Shown here piece after piece: positions 35,528-44,780 of a stretch of DNA of 64,000 bases. This DNA is from Stenotrophomonas rhizophila (GTDB lineage Bacteria; Pseudomonadota; Gammaproteobacteria; Xanthomonadales; Xanthomonadaceae). The translations under genes were made by a program, and so were the position numbers. A model generated the notes under the pieces. It was given only the letters and a program-made list of their open reading frames with translations, searched no databases and had not been told where the DNA came from. The stretch is from positions 806,001-870,000 of the forward strand of contig NZ_VDQT01000002.1 in the NCBI RefSeq assembly GCF_007667275.1, given 5' to 3'. Positions within the stretch are counted from its first letter, which is position 1. Each line of letters starts with the position of its first letter.

Positions 35528-35800
35528 ATGACCTCGGCCCCGCATTGTTCCGGCTGCACCGCACAATGCTGCCGGCTGACGGCGGTGCTCGCTGCATCGG
35601 AATCCATCCCCTCGCATCTGACCGTCGACATGGGTGACGGGGTGCGCGCCATGGCCAAGGCAGCCGACGGCTGGTGCGTGGCGCTCGACCGGGCAACCCA
35701 GGCGTGCGGCATCTATTCCGGGCGGCCGCAGGTGTGCAGGCGATTCAAGATGGCCGGACCTTACTGCAGCGCGATCTTCGATGGCGCCCCTCGAGCGTAG
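35528..35800 (+). CDS. YkgJ-type cysteine-cluster protein
   Basis: A 90-residue cytoplasmic protein with cysteines C7, C10, C14, C15 (HCSGCTAQCC), and further Cys in GWCVALD, ACGIY, VCRRF and YCSAIF. This is the CxxCxxxCC pattern of the YkgJ/UPF0153 family, thought to bind zinc or an iron-sulfur centre; function unknown. The ATG at 35528 has no strong ribosome binding site (CGTGGC upstream). It stands alone between the pilQ terminator and the MoxR operon. Confidence 0.8.
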   Translation: MTSAPHCSGCTAQCCRLTAVLAASESIPSHLTVDMGDGVRAMAKAADGWCVALDRATQACGIYSGRPQVCRRFKMAGPYCSAIFDGAPRA

Positions 35801-35890
35801 TCACGTTCAGGCAATCTTGATCCCGCTGCCGGTCCCGCCCTGCCATCATGGGTGCGGAACCTTACGCCTGTCGCGTGGTCAGATGGACCC

Positions 35891-36922
35891 ATGAACCTGC
35901 CACCCCCCATGCCTGCAACCGACCCCATGTCCGTCACCCCCGCTCCGGAGCACGATCGCCTGCACGCCGGCTTCCGCGCGCTGCGCGAGGCGCTGTCGGC
36001 CGAAATCGTCGGCCAGGATGCCCTGGTCGAGCGCCTGCTGACCGCGCTGCTGGCTGACGGCCACCTGCTGGTGGAAGGTGCGCCCGGGCTGGCCAAGACC
36101 ACCGCCATCCGCGCGCTCGCGGCGCGGCTGGAAGCGGACTTCTCGCGCGTCCAGTTCACCCCGGACCTGCTCCCGGCCGACCTGACCGGCACCGAGATCT
36201 GGCGCCCGCAGGAGGGCCGCTTCGAATTCGTACCCGGCCCGATCTTCCACCCGATCCTGCTGGCCGATGAAATCAACCGCGCCCCGGCCAAGGTGCAGTC
36301 GGCACTGCTGGAGGCGATGGGCGAACGCCAGGTCACGGTAGGCCGGCATACCTACGCGCTGCCCACGCTGTTCCTGGTGATGGCGACGCAGAACCCGATC
36401 GAACAGGAGGGCACCTTCCCGCTGCCCGAGGCGCAGCTGGACCGGTTCCTGATGCACGTGCGGATCGGCTATCCCGATTCCACCGCGGAAGCCGAGATCC
36501 TGCGCCTGGCCCGCGAACGTGCCCGCGACGCGCTGGGCACGCCCGCGCCGGCGCCGTCGCGCATGCCGCTGGAGGACGTGTTCGCCGCCCGCCGCGCGAT
36601 CCTCGAGCTGCACATGGCACCGGCGCTGGAGCGTTATCTGATCGAACTGGTGCTGGCCACCCGCGACCCCGCCCGTTACGACCCCGCACTGGCGCGACGC
36701 ATCTCCTGGGGCGCCAGCCCGCGCGGCTCGATCGCGCTGGAACGCTGCGCGCGGGCACGCGCCTGGCTGGCCGGCCGCGACTTCGTGACCCCCGACGACG
36801 TGCGCAGCGTTGCGCCCGATGTCCTGCGCCACCGCGTGCTGCCGAGCTACGAAGCCACCGCCGAAGGCTGGGACGGCGAACGCCTGGTCGCCGAACTGCT
36901 GGCCCGCGTGCCGGTGCCCTGA
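35891..36922 (+). CDS. MoxR family AAA+ ATPase
   Basis: A 343-residue AAA+ protein of the MoxR class, which acts as a chaperone for von Willebrand factor A partners. Walker A GAPGLAKTT, Walker B LLADEIN, sensor 1 MATQNP followed by EQEGTFPLPEAQLDRF, and the lid with SPRGS are all in place. Start uncertain: ATGs at 35891, 35909 and 35927 are all in frame, none with a clear SD, and the conserved part begins around residue 25. It opens a six-gene operon with DUF58, DUF4381, two VWA and BatD genes. Confidence 0.92.
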   Translation: MNLPPPMPATDPMSVTPAPEHDRLHAGFRALREALSAEIVGQDALVERLLTALLADGHLLVEGAPGLAKTTAIRALAARLEADFSRVQFTPDLLPADLTGTEIWRPQEGRFEFVPGPIFHPILLADEINRAPAKVQSALLEAMGERQVTVGRHTYALPTLFLVMATQNPIEQEGTFPLPEAQLDRFLMHVRIGYPDSTAEAEILRLARERARDALGTPAPAPSRMPLEDVFAARRAILELHMAPALERYLIELVLATRDPARYDPALARRISWGASPRGSIALERCARARAWLAGRDFVTPDDVRSVAPDVLRHRVLPSYEATAEGWDGERLVAELLARVPVP

Positions 36923-36929
36923 GCGCGGC

Positions 36930-37856
36930 ATGCACCTTCCCGACGACACCGCTGGCGCGGCGCTGGCCAGCAACGGCGTACAGCCGAGCCTGGCCGAACT
37001 GGTCGCCCTGCGCGGCAGCGCGCACCGGCTGGCGCCGGCGCGACGCGGCCGCCTGGCCCACGCCGGCCAGGCGCCGTCGCCGATGCGGGGGCGTGGCATG
37101 GAGTACGCCGAATCCCGCGAGTACGTGCCCGGCGACGATGCCCGCCACATCGACTGGCGGGTCACCGCGCGCACCGGGCGCGCGCATACCAAACTGTTCC
37201 AGGCCGAACGCGAACGACTGACCCTGCTGGTCGCCGACACCGACCCGGTGCTGTACTTCGGCACCCGCGTGCGCTTCAAGTCGGTGCAGGCGGCGCGGGT
37301 CGGCGCGGTCGCGGCATGGTTGGCGCAGCGCCAGGGCGATCGGCTCAGCGCGCTGCGGGGCAGCCGGTCCGAAGCGCCGATCGCGCCGGCCGGCGGCACC
37401 CGCGGCGTGCTGCGCGTGCTCGATGCGTTGACCCGCTGGTATGCGGCACCGCCGGCCGACGATGCCGGGCTGGACATGGCCCTGCAGCAGGCCGCCCGCC
37501 TGTTGCGACCCGGCGCCCGCGTCGTGGTGCTCGCCGACCCGGCGCGCGCGGCCGCCATCGACATTCCGCGCTGGACCACGCTGGCCATGCACCACGAAGT
37601 GCAGCTGCTGCTGATGGCCGACCCGCTCGAACTGGCGCCGCCCGATGCGGTGCTGCCGTTCCTGTCGGAAGACCGGCAGGTCGTACTCGACCTGCAGGAC
37701 AGTGCGGTGCGTGCGCACTGGCACACGCGCTTCGTCGAACCGCTGGAAGCGCTGCAGCGCAGCCTGGGCGCGCGCCGCATCCAGGTGCACGTGGTCAGCA
37801 CCGACGATGCCAGCGACTGCTGGCTTGGCCCGTTGCCGTCGGCGGTGGTCGCATGA
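36930..37856 (+). CDS. DUF58 domain protein
   Basis: A 308-residue protein with the DUF58 signature YVPGDDARHIDWRVTARTG (about residues 65-84) and a degenerate VWA-like C-terminal half (VVLADPARA). DUF58 proteins are nearly always encoded next to MoxR ATPases and are proposed clients. No signal peptide. Starts seven bases after the MoxR gene and overlaps the next gene by four bases. Confidence 0.92.
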   Translation: MHLPDDTAGAALASNGVQPSLAELVALRGSAHRLAPARRGRLAHAGQAPSPMRGRGMEYAESREYVPGDDARHIDWRVTARTGRAHTKLFQAERERLTLLVADTDPVLYFGTRVRFKSVQAARVGAVAAWLAQRQGDRLSALRGSRSEAPIAPAGGTRGVLRVLDALTRWYAAPPADDAGLDMALQQAARLLRPGARVVVLADPARAAAIDIPRWTTLAMHHEVQLLLMADPLELAPPDAVLPFLSEDRQVVLDLQDSAVRAHWHTRFVEPLEALQRSLGARRIQVHVVSTDDASDCWLGPLPSAVVA

Positions 37857-38314
37857 GCGCCGCCACCTCGCTGCCACTGCGCGACGTGCACCTGCCACCG
37901 TACCCGTCGTGGTGGCCGTTGCCGCTGGGCTGGTGGCTGGTGCTGGGCGTGGTGGCGCTGGTTGCGGTGTTGCTGTGGGCGTGGCGCGCGCAACGCCGCC
38001 GGCGCGAACGGCGCTGGCTGCAGCTGTTCGATACCGCCGTGGACGATGCCGGGGCGGGCGCGGGGCAGGTTGCCGCCATGGCCGAACTGCTGCGCCGCGC
38101 GGCGCGGCAGCGCCAGGTTGGCGCCGAGCTGCTGCAGGGCGAGGCATGGCTGGCATTCCTCGACGCGCCGGGCAGTCGCGCGTTTTCCGAGGGCGATGGA
38201 CGCCTGCTGCTGGACGGCGGGTATCGCCGCACGCTGGAACCAGCCGCCGTGGAGCGGCTGCGCCAGCTCGCGCGCGCGCGGTTCCTGGCGCTCATGAGCG
38301 GGCGGGTCCGATGA
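37853..38314 (+). CDS. DUF4381 family membrane protein
   Basis: A 153-residue protein: LPLRDVHLPPYPSWWPLPLGWW leads into one membrane helix (about residues 27-47), followed by a basic stop-transfer run (RAQRRRRERR) and a cytoplasmic helical domain with LLRRAARQRQV and WLAFLDAP. The match is to DUF4381, the standard third member of MoxR-DUF58-VWA operons. Four-base overlaps on both sides. Function unknown; probably a scaffold for the VWA partners. Confidence 0.88.
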   Translation: MSAATSLPLRDVHLPPYPSWWPLPLGWWLVLGVVALVAVLLWAWRAQRRRRERRWLQLFDTAVDDAGAGAGQVAAMAELLRRAARQRQVGAELLQGEAWLAFLDAPGSRAFSEGDGRLLLDGGYRRTLEPAAVERLRQLARARFLALMSGRVR

Positions 38315-39315
38315 TGCAGAGCCTCGCCGCTTGGCTGCCGTGGCTGGAAAGCCTCGCCTGGCCGTGGGCGCTGCTGGCGTTGCCGCTGCCATGGGCGATG
38401 CGCTGGTGGCCACGCCGCGCCGATGCCGCACCCGCCCTGCGGGTGCCCTACGCGGCGGGGACGCTGGCCGCCCTGGGCCAGGCGGGCGGCGTGGCCGGGT
38501 GGCGGCTGGGCCGGCTGCTGCTGTGGCTGGCGTGGGCCAGCCTGTGCGTGGCGTTGGCGCGACCGCAGGCCCTGGGCGAGCCGGTCGCGCCGCCGCAGCA
38601 GGGCCGGCAGATGATGCTCGCCGTGGATGTGTCCGGCAGCATGAGCGAGCCCGACATGATGCTCGGTGCGCAGGTGGTGCAGCGGTTGTCCGCGGCCAAG
38701 GCGGTGCTGGCCGACTTCCTCGACCGCCGCGCCGGTGACCGGGTCGGCCTGCTGGTCTTCGGCGAACGCGCCTACACCCTGACCCCGATCACCGCCGACC
38801 TCACCACCGTGCGCAACCAGCTCACCGACAGCGAGGTCGGCCTGGCCGGCCGCGATACCGCGATCGGCGACGCGATCGCATTGGCGGTCAAGCGCCTGCG
38901 CGAACAGCCCGAGGGGCAGCGCGTGCTGATCCTGCTCACCGACGGGGTCAGCAACGCCGGCGTGCTGCAGCCGCTGCGCGCGGCCGAGCTGGCCAGGGCA
39001 GAGGGCGTGCGGGTGTACCCGGTGGCGTTCGGCGGCGACGGCGGCATGAGCCTGTTCGGGGTGCAGATCGCTGCCGGCGACGACCCGGTCGACGAAGCGA
39101 CCCTGCGCCGCATCGCCGAGCTCACCGGCGGCCGCGCCTTCCGTGCACGCAACACCGATGAGCTGGCCGGCATCTACGCCGAGCTGGACCGGCTGGAACC
39201 GGTCACCGCCGCCGGTGCCGCGGTGCGCCCGCGCATCGAACGCTACGGCTGGCCGCTGGCGCTGGCCATGCTGCTGGGTGCGCTGGCCTGGCTGCTGCCG
39301 AGGCGCTGGGCATGA
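38311..39315 (+). CDS. batA: VWA domain protein, BatA-like
   Basis: A 334-residue inner-membrane protein. Two N-terminal hydrophobic helices (about 12-32 and 62-82), a VWA domain with an intact MIDAS (DVSGSMSEPD, about residues 108-117), a second metal-site Thr/Asp in LLTDGVSN, and a C-terminal helix (PLALAMLLGALAWLLP). Bat proteins were first described as aerotolerance proteins in Bacteroides; the exact role in proteobacteria is open. The batA symbol reflects position and domain layout, not experiment. Confidence 0.85.
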   Translation: MMQSLAAWLPWLESLAWPWALLALPLPWAMRWWPRRADAAPALRVPYAAGTLAALGQAGGVAGWRLGRLLLWLAWASLCVALARPQALGEPVAPPQQGRQMMLAVDVSGSMSEPDMMLGAQVVQRLSAAKAVLADFLDRRAGDRVGLLVFGERAYTLTPITADLTTVRNQLTDSEVGLAGRDTAIGDAIALAVKRLREQPEGQRVLILLTDGVSNAGVLQPLRAAELARAEGVRVYPVAFGGDGGMSLFGVQIAAGDDPVDEATLRRIAELTGGRAFRARNTDELAGIYAELDRLEPVTAAGAAVRPRIERYGWPLALAMLLGALAWLLPRRWA

Positions 39316-41042
39316 ACATGACCGACCTTCCGCTGCACCTGGCCCGGCCGCACGCGTTGTGGGCGCTGGCCGCGCTGCCGCTGATCGCGCTGCTGTGGCA
39401 GTGGCGCCGGCGTCGCGGCAGCGTCTGGCGCCAGAACGTCGACCCGCACCTGCTGCCGCACCTGCTGGCAGCGGGTACCCGCCGCGCCTGGGCCGGCCTG
39501 GTCGTGCTGCTGCTGGGCTGGACGCTGGCGGTGCTGGCGCTGGCCGGCCCCGGCTGGCGGCAGCTGCCGCAACCGCTCTGGCAGGCGCCGTCACCGCTGG
39601 TGGTGGCGCTGGACCTGTCGTCGCGGATCACCGCCACCGATCTGCCGCCGTCGCGCCTGCTGCAGGCGCGGGCCAAGCTGGCCACCCTGCTGCGCGAGCG
39701 CAGCGGCGGCGAGCTGGCCCTGCTGGTCTACGCCGACGATGCCTTCACCGTGGCGCCATTGACCGCCGACCGCGGCAACGTCGCGCTGTACCTGGACGCG
39801 CTGGCCCCGGACGTGATGCCACGCGACGGCCAGCGCGCCGACCGCGCCATCGAAGCATCGGTCCTGCTGTTGCAGCAGTCGGGGGCGAGGGGCGGCGACA
39901 TCCTGCTGCTGACCGACCGCGCCGACGATGCCGCGCGTGCTGCTGCCGCCGTCGCCCGTGCGCAGGGGATCCGGGTTTCCGTACTCGGCCTGGGCACGCC
40001 GGCCGGCGCCGCCTACCGCAGCCGTGACGGCCAGATCGAGCGCGCGCAGCTGGAGCCGGGCACCCTGCGCGCGCTGGCCGATGCCGGTGGCGGACGGTAC
40101 GCGACGGTGGCCGACGGCGATGCCGACCTGCGCGCGCTGGACGTACTGACCCCGCGCAGCGACGTCGGCGGGAACGATGCCCGGCAGGGCGAGGGCCTGG
40201 CCTGGCGCGACGAAGGGTTCTGGCTGCTGCCGCCGCTGATGCTGCTGTCGCTGTGGGCCTTCCGGCGTCGCGGTGCCGCCGCCGCGGTCGTGCTGTGCCT
40301 GCTGGTGCCGCTGGCCAGCCCCGCGCCGGCCCATGCGGCCGAGGGTTCGTTGTGGCAGCGCGACGACCAGCGCGACCAGCGGCGCATTGCCGCCGGCGTC
40401 GATGCCTACCGGCGCGGTGATTTCCCGGGCGCCCAGCAGCAATTCGAGGGCATCGACGGGCCCGAGGCGCACTACAACCTCGGCAACGCGCTGGCGCGCC
40501 AGGGCCAGTTCGATGCCGCGATCGCCGCCTACGACGAGGCGCTGCGGCAGCGCCCGGGCATGCCGGATGCGGTGGCCAACCGCGCCGCCGTCGATGCCGC
40601 GCGCAAGCGCAAGCCACCGCCGGGCAGCGGGAAGCAGCAGAACCAACAGCAGAACCAGCAGCAGAACCAACAGCAGCAGAACCAGCAGCAGCAGAACCAG
40701 CAGCAGAATCCGCAGCAGAATCCGCAGCAGAATCCGCAGCAGCCGGACCCGGCAGGGCAGGGCCAGGCCGATCCCCAGCCGGGGCAGGGCAGGCCGGACC
40801 CGGCCGAGCAGGCCCGGGCCGACGCCGCGCAGCGCCAGCGCATGGACGAGGCGATGCAGCGCCAGCAGGCCGGGGACGGAAAGACGCCTGCGCAGCGCCA
40901 GCAGGCGGCGGAGACGCCACAGCAGCGTGAGCAGCGCCAGGCCGTCGAAGCGTGGATGCGGCGGGTGCCGGACGATCCGGGCAGCCTGCTGCGGGCCAAG
41001 TTCCAGCTGGAAAACGAACGCAGGAAACGGGAAGGACCATGA
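39312..41042 (+). CDS. VWA-TPR fusion protein, BatB/BatC-like
   Basis: A 576-residue protein combining the BatB and BatC roles. It has two N-terminal helices, a VWA domain (about 88-280), a further helix (about 300-345), TPR motifs (about 375-440: AHYNLGNALARQGQFDAAIAAYDEALRQ), and a long Gln/Asn-rich tail (about 442-520) ending in polar Q/R/A-rich sequence. The MIDAS reads DLSSR where DxSxS is expected, so the second metal-binding serine is missing in its usual place; metal binding may be lost. The Q/N tail is encoded by CAG/AAC codon repeats. Four-base overlaps both sides. Confidence 0.88.
   Translation: MNMTDLPLHLARPHALWALAALPLIALLWQWRRRRGSVWRQNVDPHLLPHLLAAGTRRAWAGLVVLLLGWTLAVLALAGPGWRQLPQPLWQAPSPLVVALDLSSRITATDLPPSRLLQARAKLATLLRERSGGELALLVYADDAFTVAPLTADRGNVALYLDALAPDVMPRDGQRADRAIEASVLLLQQSGARGGDILLLTDRADDAARAAAAVARAQGIRVSVLGLGTPAGAAYRSRDGQIERAQLEPGTLRALADAGGGRYATVADGDADLRALDVLTPRSDVGGNDARQGEGLAWRDEGFWLLPPLMLLSLWAFRRRGAAAAVVLCLLVPLASPAPAHAAEGSLWQRDDQRDQRRIAAGVDAYRRGDFPGAQQQFEGIDGPEAHYNLGNALARQGQFDAAIAAYDEALRQRPGMPDAVANRAAVDAARKRKPPPGSGKQQNQQQNQQQNQQQQNQQQQNQQQNPQQNPQQNPQQPDPAGQGQADPQPGQGRPDPAEQARADAAQRQRMDEAMQRQQAGDGKTPAQRQQAAETPQQREQRQAVEAWMRRVPDDPGSLLRAKFQLENERRKREGP
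40634..40743 (+). repeat. CAG/CAGAAC coding microsatellite
   Basis: About 110 bases of near-perfect CAG-CAG-AAC and CAG-CAG-AAT-CCG units inside the BatB/BatC-like gene, giving repeated QQN then QQNP. All units are multiples of three, so slippage changes tail length without a frameshift. Confidence 0.85.
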
Positions 41043-42733
41043 ACCCAGCGACCTCCCCCCGACGTTGGTGGCGCGCCTGCGGCTGGCTGCTGCTGGGCAT
41101 GAGCAGCCTGGCCAACGCACAGACCCGGGCCTGGCTGGATCGCGACGCGATCAGCGACAGCGATACCGTCACCCTCAACATCGAGTCCGACGCCGGCACG
41201 CCGGACTACACGCCATTGCAGGCCGATTTCGAGCTCAGCGGCCAGACCAGCAGCCGCCAGGTGCAGTGGAGCCAGGGCGCGATGCAGTCGCGGTCGCTGT
41301 TCGGGGTGGCGCTCAGTCCGCGCCGCAGCGGGGTGCTGACCGTGCCGGCGCTGCAGGTGGGCAGCGCGCGGACCGCGCCGCTGCAGCTGACGGTGTCGGC
41401 CAGCAGCAGTGCATCGGCGGCGGTGCCGGGCAACGCCAAGGCATTCGTCGAAACCGAGGTGGACGATGCCACTCCCTACGTGCAGCAGAGCGTGGGGGTG
41501 GTGGTGCGTCTCTACTACGCCTCGCAGCTGCTCTCCGGCGAACTCGGCGTGGACACGCCGGACGGAGCTTCGCTGCAGCGCATCGGCGAGGATCGCAGCC
41601 TGGTCCGCGAGGTCAACGGACGTCGCTACAACGTGGTGGAGCGGCGCTACCTGCTGATCCCCGAACGCAGTGGCCCGCTGCTGCTGCCGGGCGCGCGCTT
41701 CAACGGGCGCAGCGCCGGCGGCTTCTTCGACGACCTGTTCGGCGGCGACGGTCGGCTGCGCGCCAGCGCCCCCGACCGCACCCTGCAGGTGCGTGCGCAG
41801 CCGGACGCGGCGCCGCAGCCGTGGCTGCCGCTGCACGACCTGCGCCTGCGCTACACCGCCGCGCCGACCCACGGCCGTGCCGGCGAGGCGATCACGGTGG
41901 TGGTCGAGGCGGTCGCCGACGGCGCCACCCGCGCCCAGTTCCCCGAGCTGCCGGCGCTGGATGTCGGTGCCGCTGCGCAGGTGTTCGCCGAGCCGCCGCA
42001 GTACGACGAGACCTTCGACGGTAGCACCCCGCGGTTGACCCTGACCCGGCGTTACTCGGTCGTCCCGCGCCAGCCCGGCACCCTGCTCGTTCCGGGCCTG
42101 CGCATGGACTGGTGGGACGTGCGCGGCGGTGGCCCGCGCACCGCCACGCTGCCCGACCTGCGGGTGACGGTGGCGGCCGGTGCGTCCGGCCGGGCGCCGG
42201 CGCCGCTGGCGCTGGACACCACCTCGGCGCTGCCGGACACCACGGCGGCAGCGGACGACAGCGTGGCACCCGCCCTTGCCGACAGCAGGCCGTGGGGATG
42301 GATCGCGGCCGCGACCGCCTTCGCGCTGCTGTGGCTGCTGACCCTGGCCTGGGCGTGGCGGCGCCGTCGCCCAAGCGCCGTTGCTGGCGGCAGCGCGCCC
42401 GCCCCCGCCTCCGCTGCACCGGGCGGCCACGTGCCCTCGCGCGCCGACCTGCGGCGGGCGCTGGACCATGAGGGCCTGGATGAGATCGTGACCGTGCTGG
42501 CGGCCATGGGCGGGGTGCGGGCCGAGCTGGACGCGGTGCTCGCGCACCTGGCCGACCCGGCCCAGCGCCAGGCCCTGCGCGACATGCAGGCCGCGCGCTG
42601 GAGCGCTGCCGGGGGCGACATGGCCCAGGCACGGCAGGCCCTGCGCCGGGCCTTCCATGACCGACCGCACTGGCAGCCGGTCGCCGCGCCGGCGAATACT
42701 GCGCTGCCGCCGCTGTATCCGCCGGCCCGCTGA
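41039..42733 (+). CDS. batD: BatD family protein (oxygen tolerance)
   Basis: A 564-residue protein. Signal peptide about residues 1-27 (LLLGMSSLANA), several periplasmic beta-domains with the BatD hallmark SRSLFGVALSPRRSGVLTVPAL-type strand pattern and YLLIPERSGPLLLPGARF, then one membrane helix (about residues 420-440, WIAAATAFALLWLLTLAW) and a cytoplasmic helical tail. The family is known as BatD/oxygen tolerance. Last gene of the MoxR operon, overlapping the VWA-TPR gene by four bases. Confidence 0.88.
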   Translation: MNPATSPRRWWRACGWLLLGMSSLANAQTRAWLDRDAISDSDTVTLNIESDAGTPDYTPLQADFELSGQTSSRQVQWSQGAMQSRSLFGVALSPRRSGVLTVPALQVGSARTAPLQLTVSASSSASAAVPGNAKAFVETEVDDATPYVQQSVGVVVRLYYASQLLSGELGVDTPDGASLQRIGEDRSLVREVNGRRYNVVERRYLLIPERSGPLLLPGARFNGRSAGGFFDDLFGGDGRLRASAPDRTLQVRAQPDAAPQPWLPLHDLRLRYTAAPTHGRAGEAITVVVEAVADGATRAQFPELPALDVGAAAQVFAEPPQYDETFDGSTPRLTLTRRYSVVPRQPGTLLVPGLRMDWWDVRGGGPRTATLPDLRVTVAAGASGRAPAPLALDTTSALPDTTAAADDSVAPALADSRPWGWIAAATAFALLWLLTLAWAWRRRRPSAVAGGSAPAPASAAPGGHVPSRADLRRALDHEGLDEIVTVLAAMGGVRAELDAVLAHLADPAQRQALRDMQAARWSAAGGDMAQARQALRRAFHDRPHWQPVAAPANTALPPLYPPAR

Positions 42734-42794
42734 AGGAGCCGGAACGATCGGCTTTGCTAAGCTCTTTTACTTATCTTCAAGGAACGCCGCTCCG

Positions 42795-44120
42795 ATGACC
42801 GACGCCGCAACACCCCGGCAGAAGCTGCCACTGCACTGGAAAATGGCTATCGGCTTCGGGCTTGGCCTAGCGCTCGGCCTGATCGTCCACGCCATCGGCG
42901 GCGGCATTCCCTGGCTGCCCGACGCGGCCCGCGCGGTGATGACCTACCTGACCACGCCGTTGTCGGGTCTGTTCCTCAACCTGATCTTCATGCTGATCGT
43001 GCCGCTGATCTTCTCGGCGCTGGTGATGGGTGTGTCGGAGATGGGCGACATCCGCGCGCTCGGGCGGATCGGCTGGAAGACCCTGGCCTATACCGTCCTG
43101 CTGTCGGGTGTGGCGGTCGGCCTCGGCCTGGTCCTGGTCAACTTGCTCAAGCCGGGCGTGGGCGTGGACCCGGCCATGGCCCAGCAGCTGCTGCATGAGA
43201 ACGTCGAGCGCAGCCGCGAGATCGTGGCCAACATCGGCGAGCAGCCCAAGGGCATGGACATGCTGTTGTCGATCGTGCCCAGCAACGTGCTGGCTGCCGC
43301 GTCCAGCAACGGGGCGATCCTGTCGCTGATGTTCTTCGCGCTGATGTTCGGCATCGGCATGGTGCTGTCGCCGGACGAAAAGACCGCCCCGCTGCGCAAG
43401 GTCATCGAAGGCGTGTTCGAAGTCTCGATGACCCTGATCAACCTGGTGATCCGCCTGGCCCCCTACGCGGTGGCCTGCTTCATGTTCAACCTGGCCGCGA
43501 TCTTCGGCTTCGACCTGCTGATCCGCCTCGGCGCGTACGTGGGCGTGGTCGTGCTGGCGCTGGGCCTGCACATGGTGGTGAGCTACGGCGTGGCGGTATG
43601 GCTGTCGGGCCGCTCGCCCCTGGCGTTCTTCCGCGACACCCAGGAGGCCACGGTGATGGCCTTCTCCACCGCGTCCAGCAACGCCACCCTGCCGACCGCG
43701 CTGCGCGTGGCCGACCAGATGGGCCTGCCGCAGAAGGTCTCGCGTTTCGTGCTGACCGTGGGCGCCACCGCCAACCAGAACGGCACCGCGCTGTTCGAGG
43801 GCGTGACGGTGATCTTCCTGGCGCAGTTCTTCGGCGTGGACCTGAGCATCACCCAGCAGCTGATGGTGATGGTGGTCTGCATCCTCGGCGGTATCGGGAC
43901 GGCCGGCGTGCCCTCCGGCTCGCTGCCGGTGGTGGCGATGATCTGCGCGATGGTCGGCGTCGACCCGATGGGTATCGGCCTGATCCTGGGCGTGAACCAC
44001 TTCCTGGACATGTGCCGCACCGCACTCAACGTTACCGGTGACCTGGCCCTGACCACGCTGGTGGCGAAGGGCGAGAGTGATGATGGTCACACTTCGGAGC
44101 CTGTCGTACCCGGCAATTGA
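42795..44120 (+). CDS. Dicarboxylate/amino acid:cation symporter (DAACS family)
   Basis: A 441-residue inner-membrane transporter of the GltP/DctA family, using H+ or Na+ to import dicarboxylates or acidic amino acids. About eight membrane helices plus two re-entrant loops; the substrate-site motifs are readable: TASSNATLPT (hairpin 1), NQNGTALFEG (helix 7, NMDGT-like) and GGIGTAGVPSGSLP (hairpin 2). Substrate not decidable from these. The ATG at 42795 leads into a cytoplasmic start PRQKLPLHWKM typical of the family; longer in-frame starts lie inside batD. Own transcription unit. Confidence 0.93.
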   Translation: MTDAATPRQKLPLHWKMAIGFGLGLALGLIVHAIGGGIPWLPDAARAVMTYLTTPLSGLFLNLIFMLIVPLIFSALVMGVSEMGDIRALGRIGWKTLAYTVLLSGVAVGLGLVLVNLLKPGVGVDPAMAQQLLHENVERSREIVANIGEQPKGMDMLLSIVPSNVLAAASSNGAILSLMFFALMFGIGMVLSPDEKTAPLRKVIEGVFEVSMTLINLVIRLAPYAVACFMFNLAAIFGFDLLIRLGAYVGVVVLALGLHMVVSYGVAVWLSGRSPLAFFRDTQEATVMAFSTASSNATLPTALRVADQMGLPQKVSRFVLTVGATANQNGTALFEGVTVIFLAQFFGVDLSITQQLMVMVVCILGGIGTAGVPSGSLPVVAMICAMVGVDPMGIGLILGVNHFLDMCRTALNVTGDLALTTLVAKGESDDGHTSEPVVPGN

Positions 44121-44203
44121 TCGCGCACGGAATGCCATGGATACTGACCTCCGCGCATGGAAGGCGTCGGGGTTGGCGTCGTGCGGGGAAAGGAGTACTA
44201 CAG

Positions 44204-44623
44204 ATGAGGAAGTATCTGATCGCGGCCACGCTTGGCCTGCTGGCCTTCAACGCCAGCGCCAAGTCGGAATGCCCGAACTACAAGCAGGCCGGCAGCTATT
44301 TCGCGGGCCGTACGTTCACCAGCTGGGACGTGGTCCCGGTGAGCGCGGAGGTTGCCTACAAGCGGATCAAGATCGAAGGGGTGAAGTCGGGCCTGACCCT
44401 GAGGTCGGAAGACAAGGAATCGGGCCTGTTGATGTTCGAGCAGAACACGCAGGGCAGCAAAGGCCAGGTCACCCTGCCGTGGAACGTGGCCATTACCCCG
44501 GAAGGCCCGAACGCGTCCAAGGTCGAGGTCACCAAGCTCACTCCCGGTGGTTACATGACCGGCGAGAAGTTCCAGCGTGAGTCCACCTGCGCGGTGATCA
44601 ACGCGGCCACCGGCGAAAGCTGA
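44204..44623 (+). CDS. Small secreted protein of unknown function
   Basis: A 139-residue protein that I do not recognise. It has a clean signal peptide ([18 protein letters not shown], cut about residue 19) and a 120-residue mature domain with two cysteines, one near each end (SECPNY and STCAVI), which could form a disulfide. The rest is predicted beta-rich. AAAGGAG precedes the ATG at 44204. The gene has its own terminator and lies between the symporter and tkt. The frame continues upstream to 44117 in the symporter tail without meaning. Confidence 0.82.
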   Translation: MRKYLIAATLGLLAFNASAKSECPNYKQAGSYFAGRTFTSWDVVPVSAEVAYKRIKIEGVKSGLTLRSEDKESGLLMFEQNTQGSKGQVTLPWNVAITPEGPNASKVEVTKLTPGGYMTGEKFQRESTCAVINAATGES

Positions 44624-44644
44624 CCGCCACGGCCGGATCCAAAG

Positions 44645-44668
44645 CGCCCCGCCTCGCGGGGCGTTTTT
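44645..44668 (+). terminator. Intrinsic terminator after the small secreted protein gene
   Basis: CGCCCCGC-CTC-GCGGGGCG followed by five T, 21 bases past the stop codon. Confidence 0.88.
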
Positions 44669-44706
44669 GTTGGTGTACGGCAGCCGTCTTCACGACCCTG
44701 ACCGGC

Positions 44707-44735
44707 CTGACCCGGCCGGTGGACTATGGGACAAT
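44707..44735 (+). promoter_or_regulatory. Possible tkt promoter
   Basis: CTGACC (44707-44712), 17-base spacer, GACAAT (44730-44735), each 4 of 6 to consensus, 45 bases before the tkt start. Confidence 0.35.
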
Positions 44736-44780
44736 ATGCCGCCCGCAGCTCCGCGGCCGCCTCCCGACCCCGACAGAATC

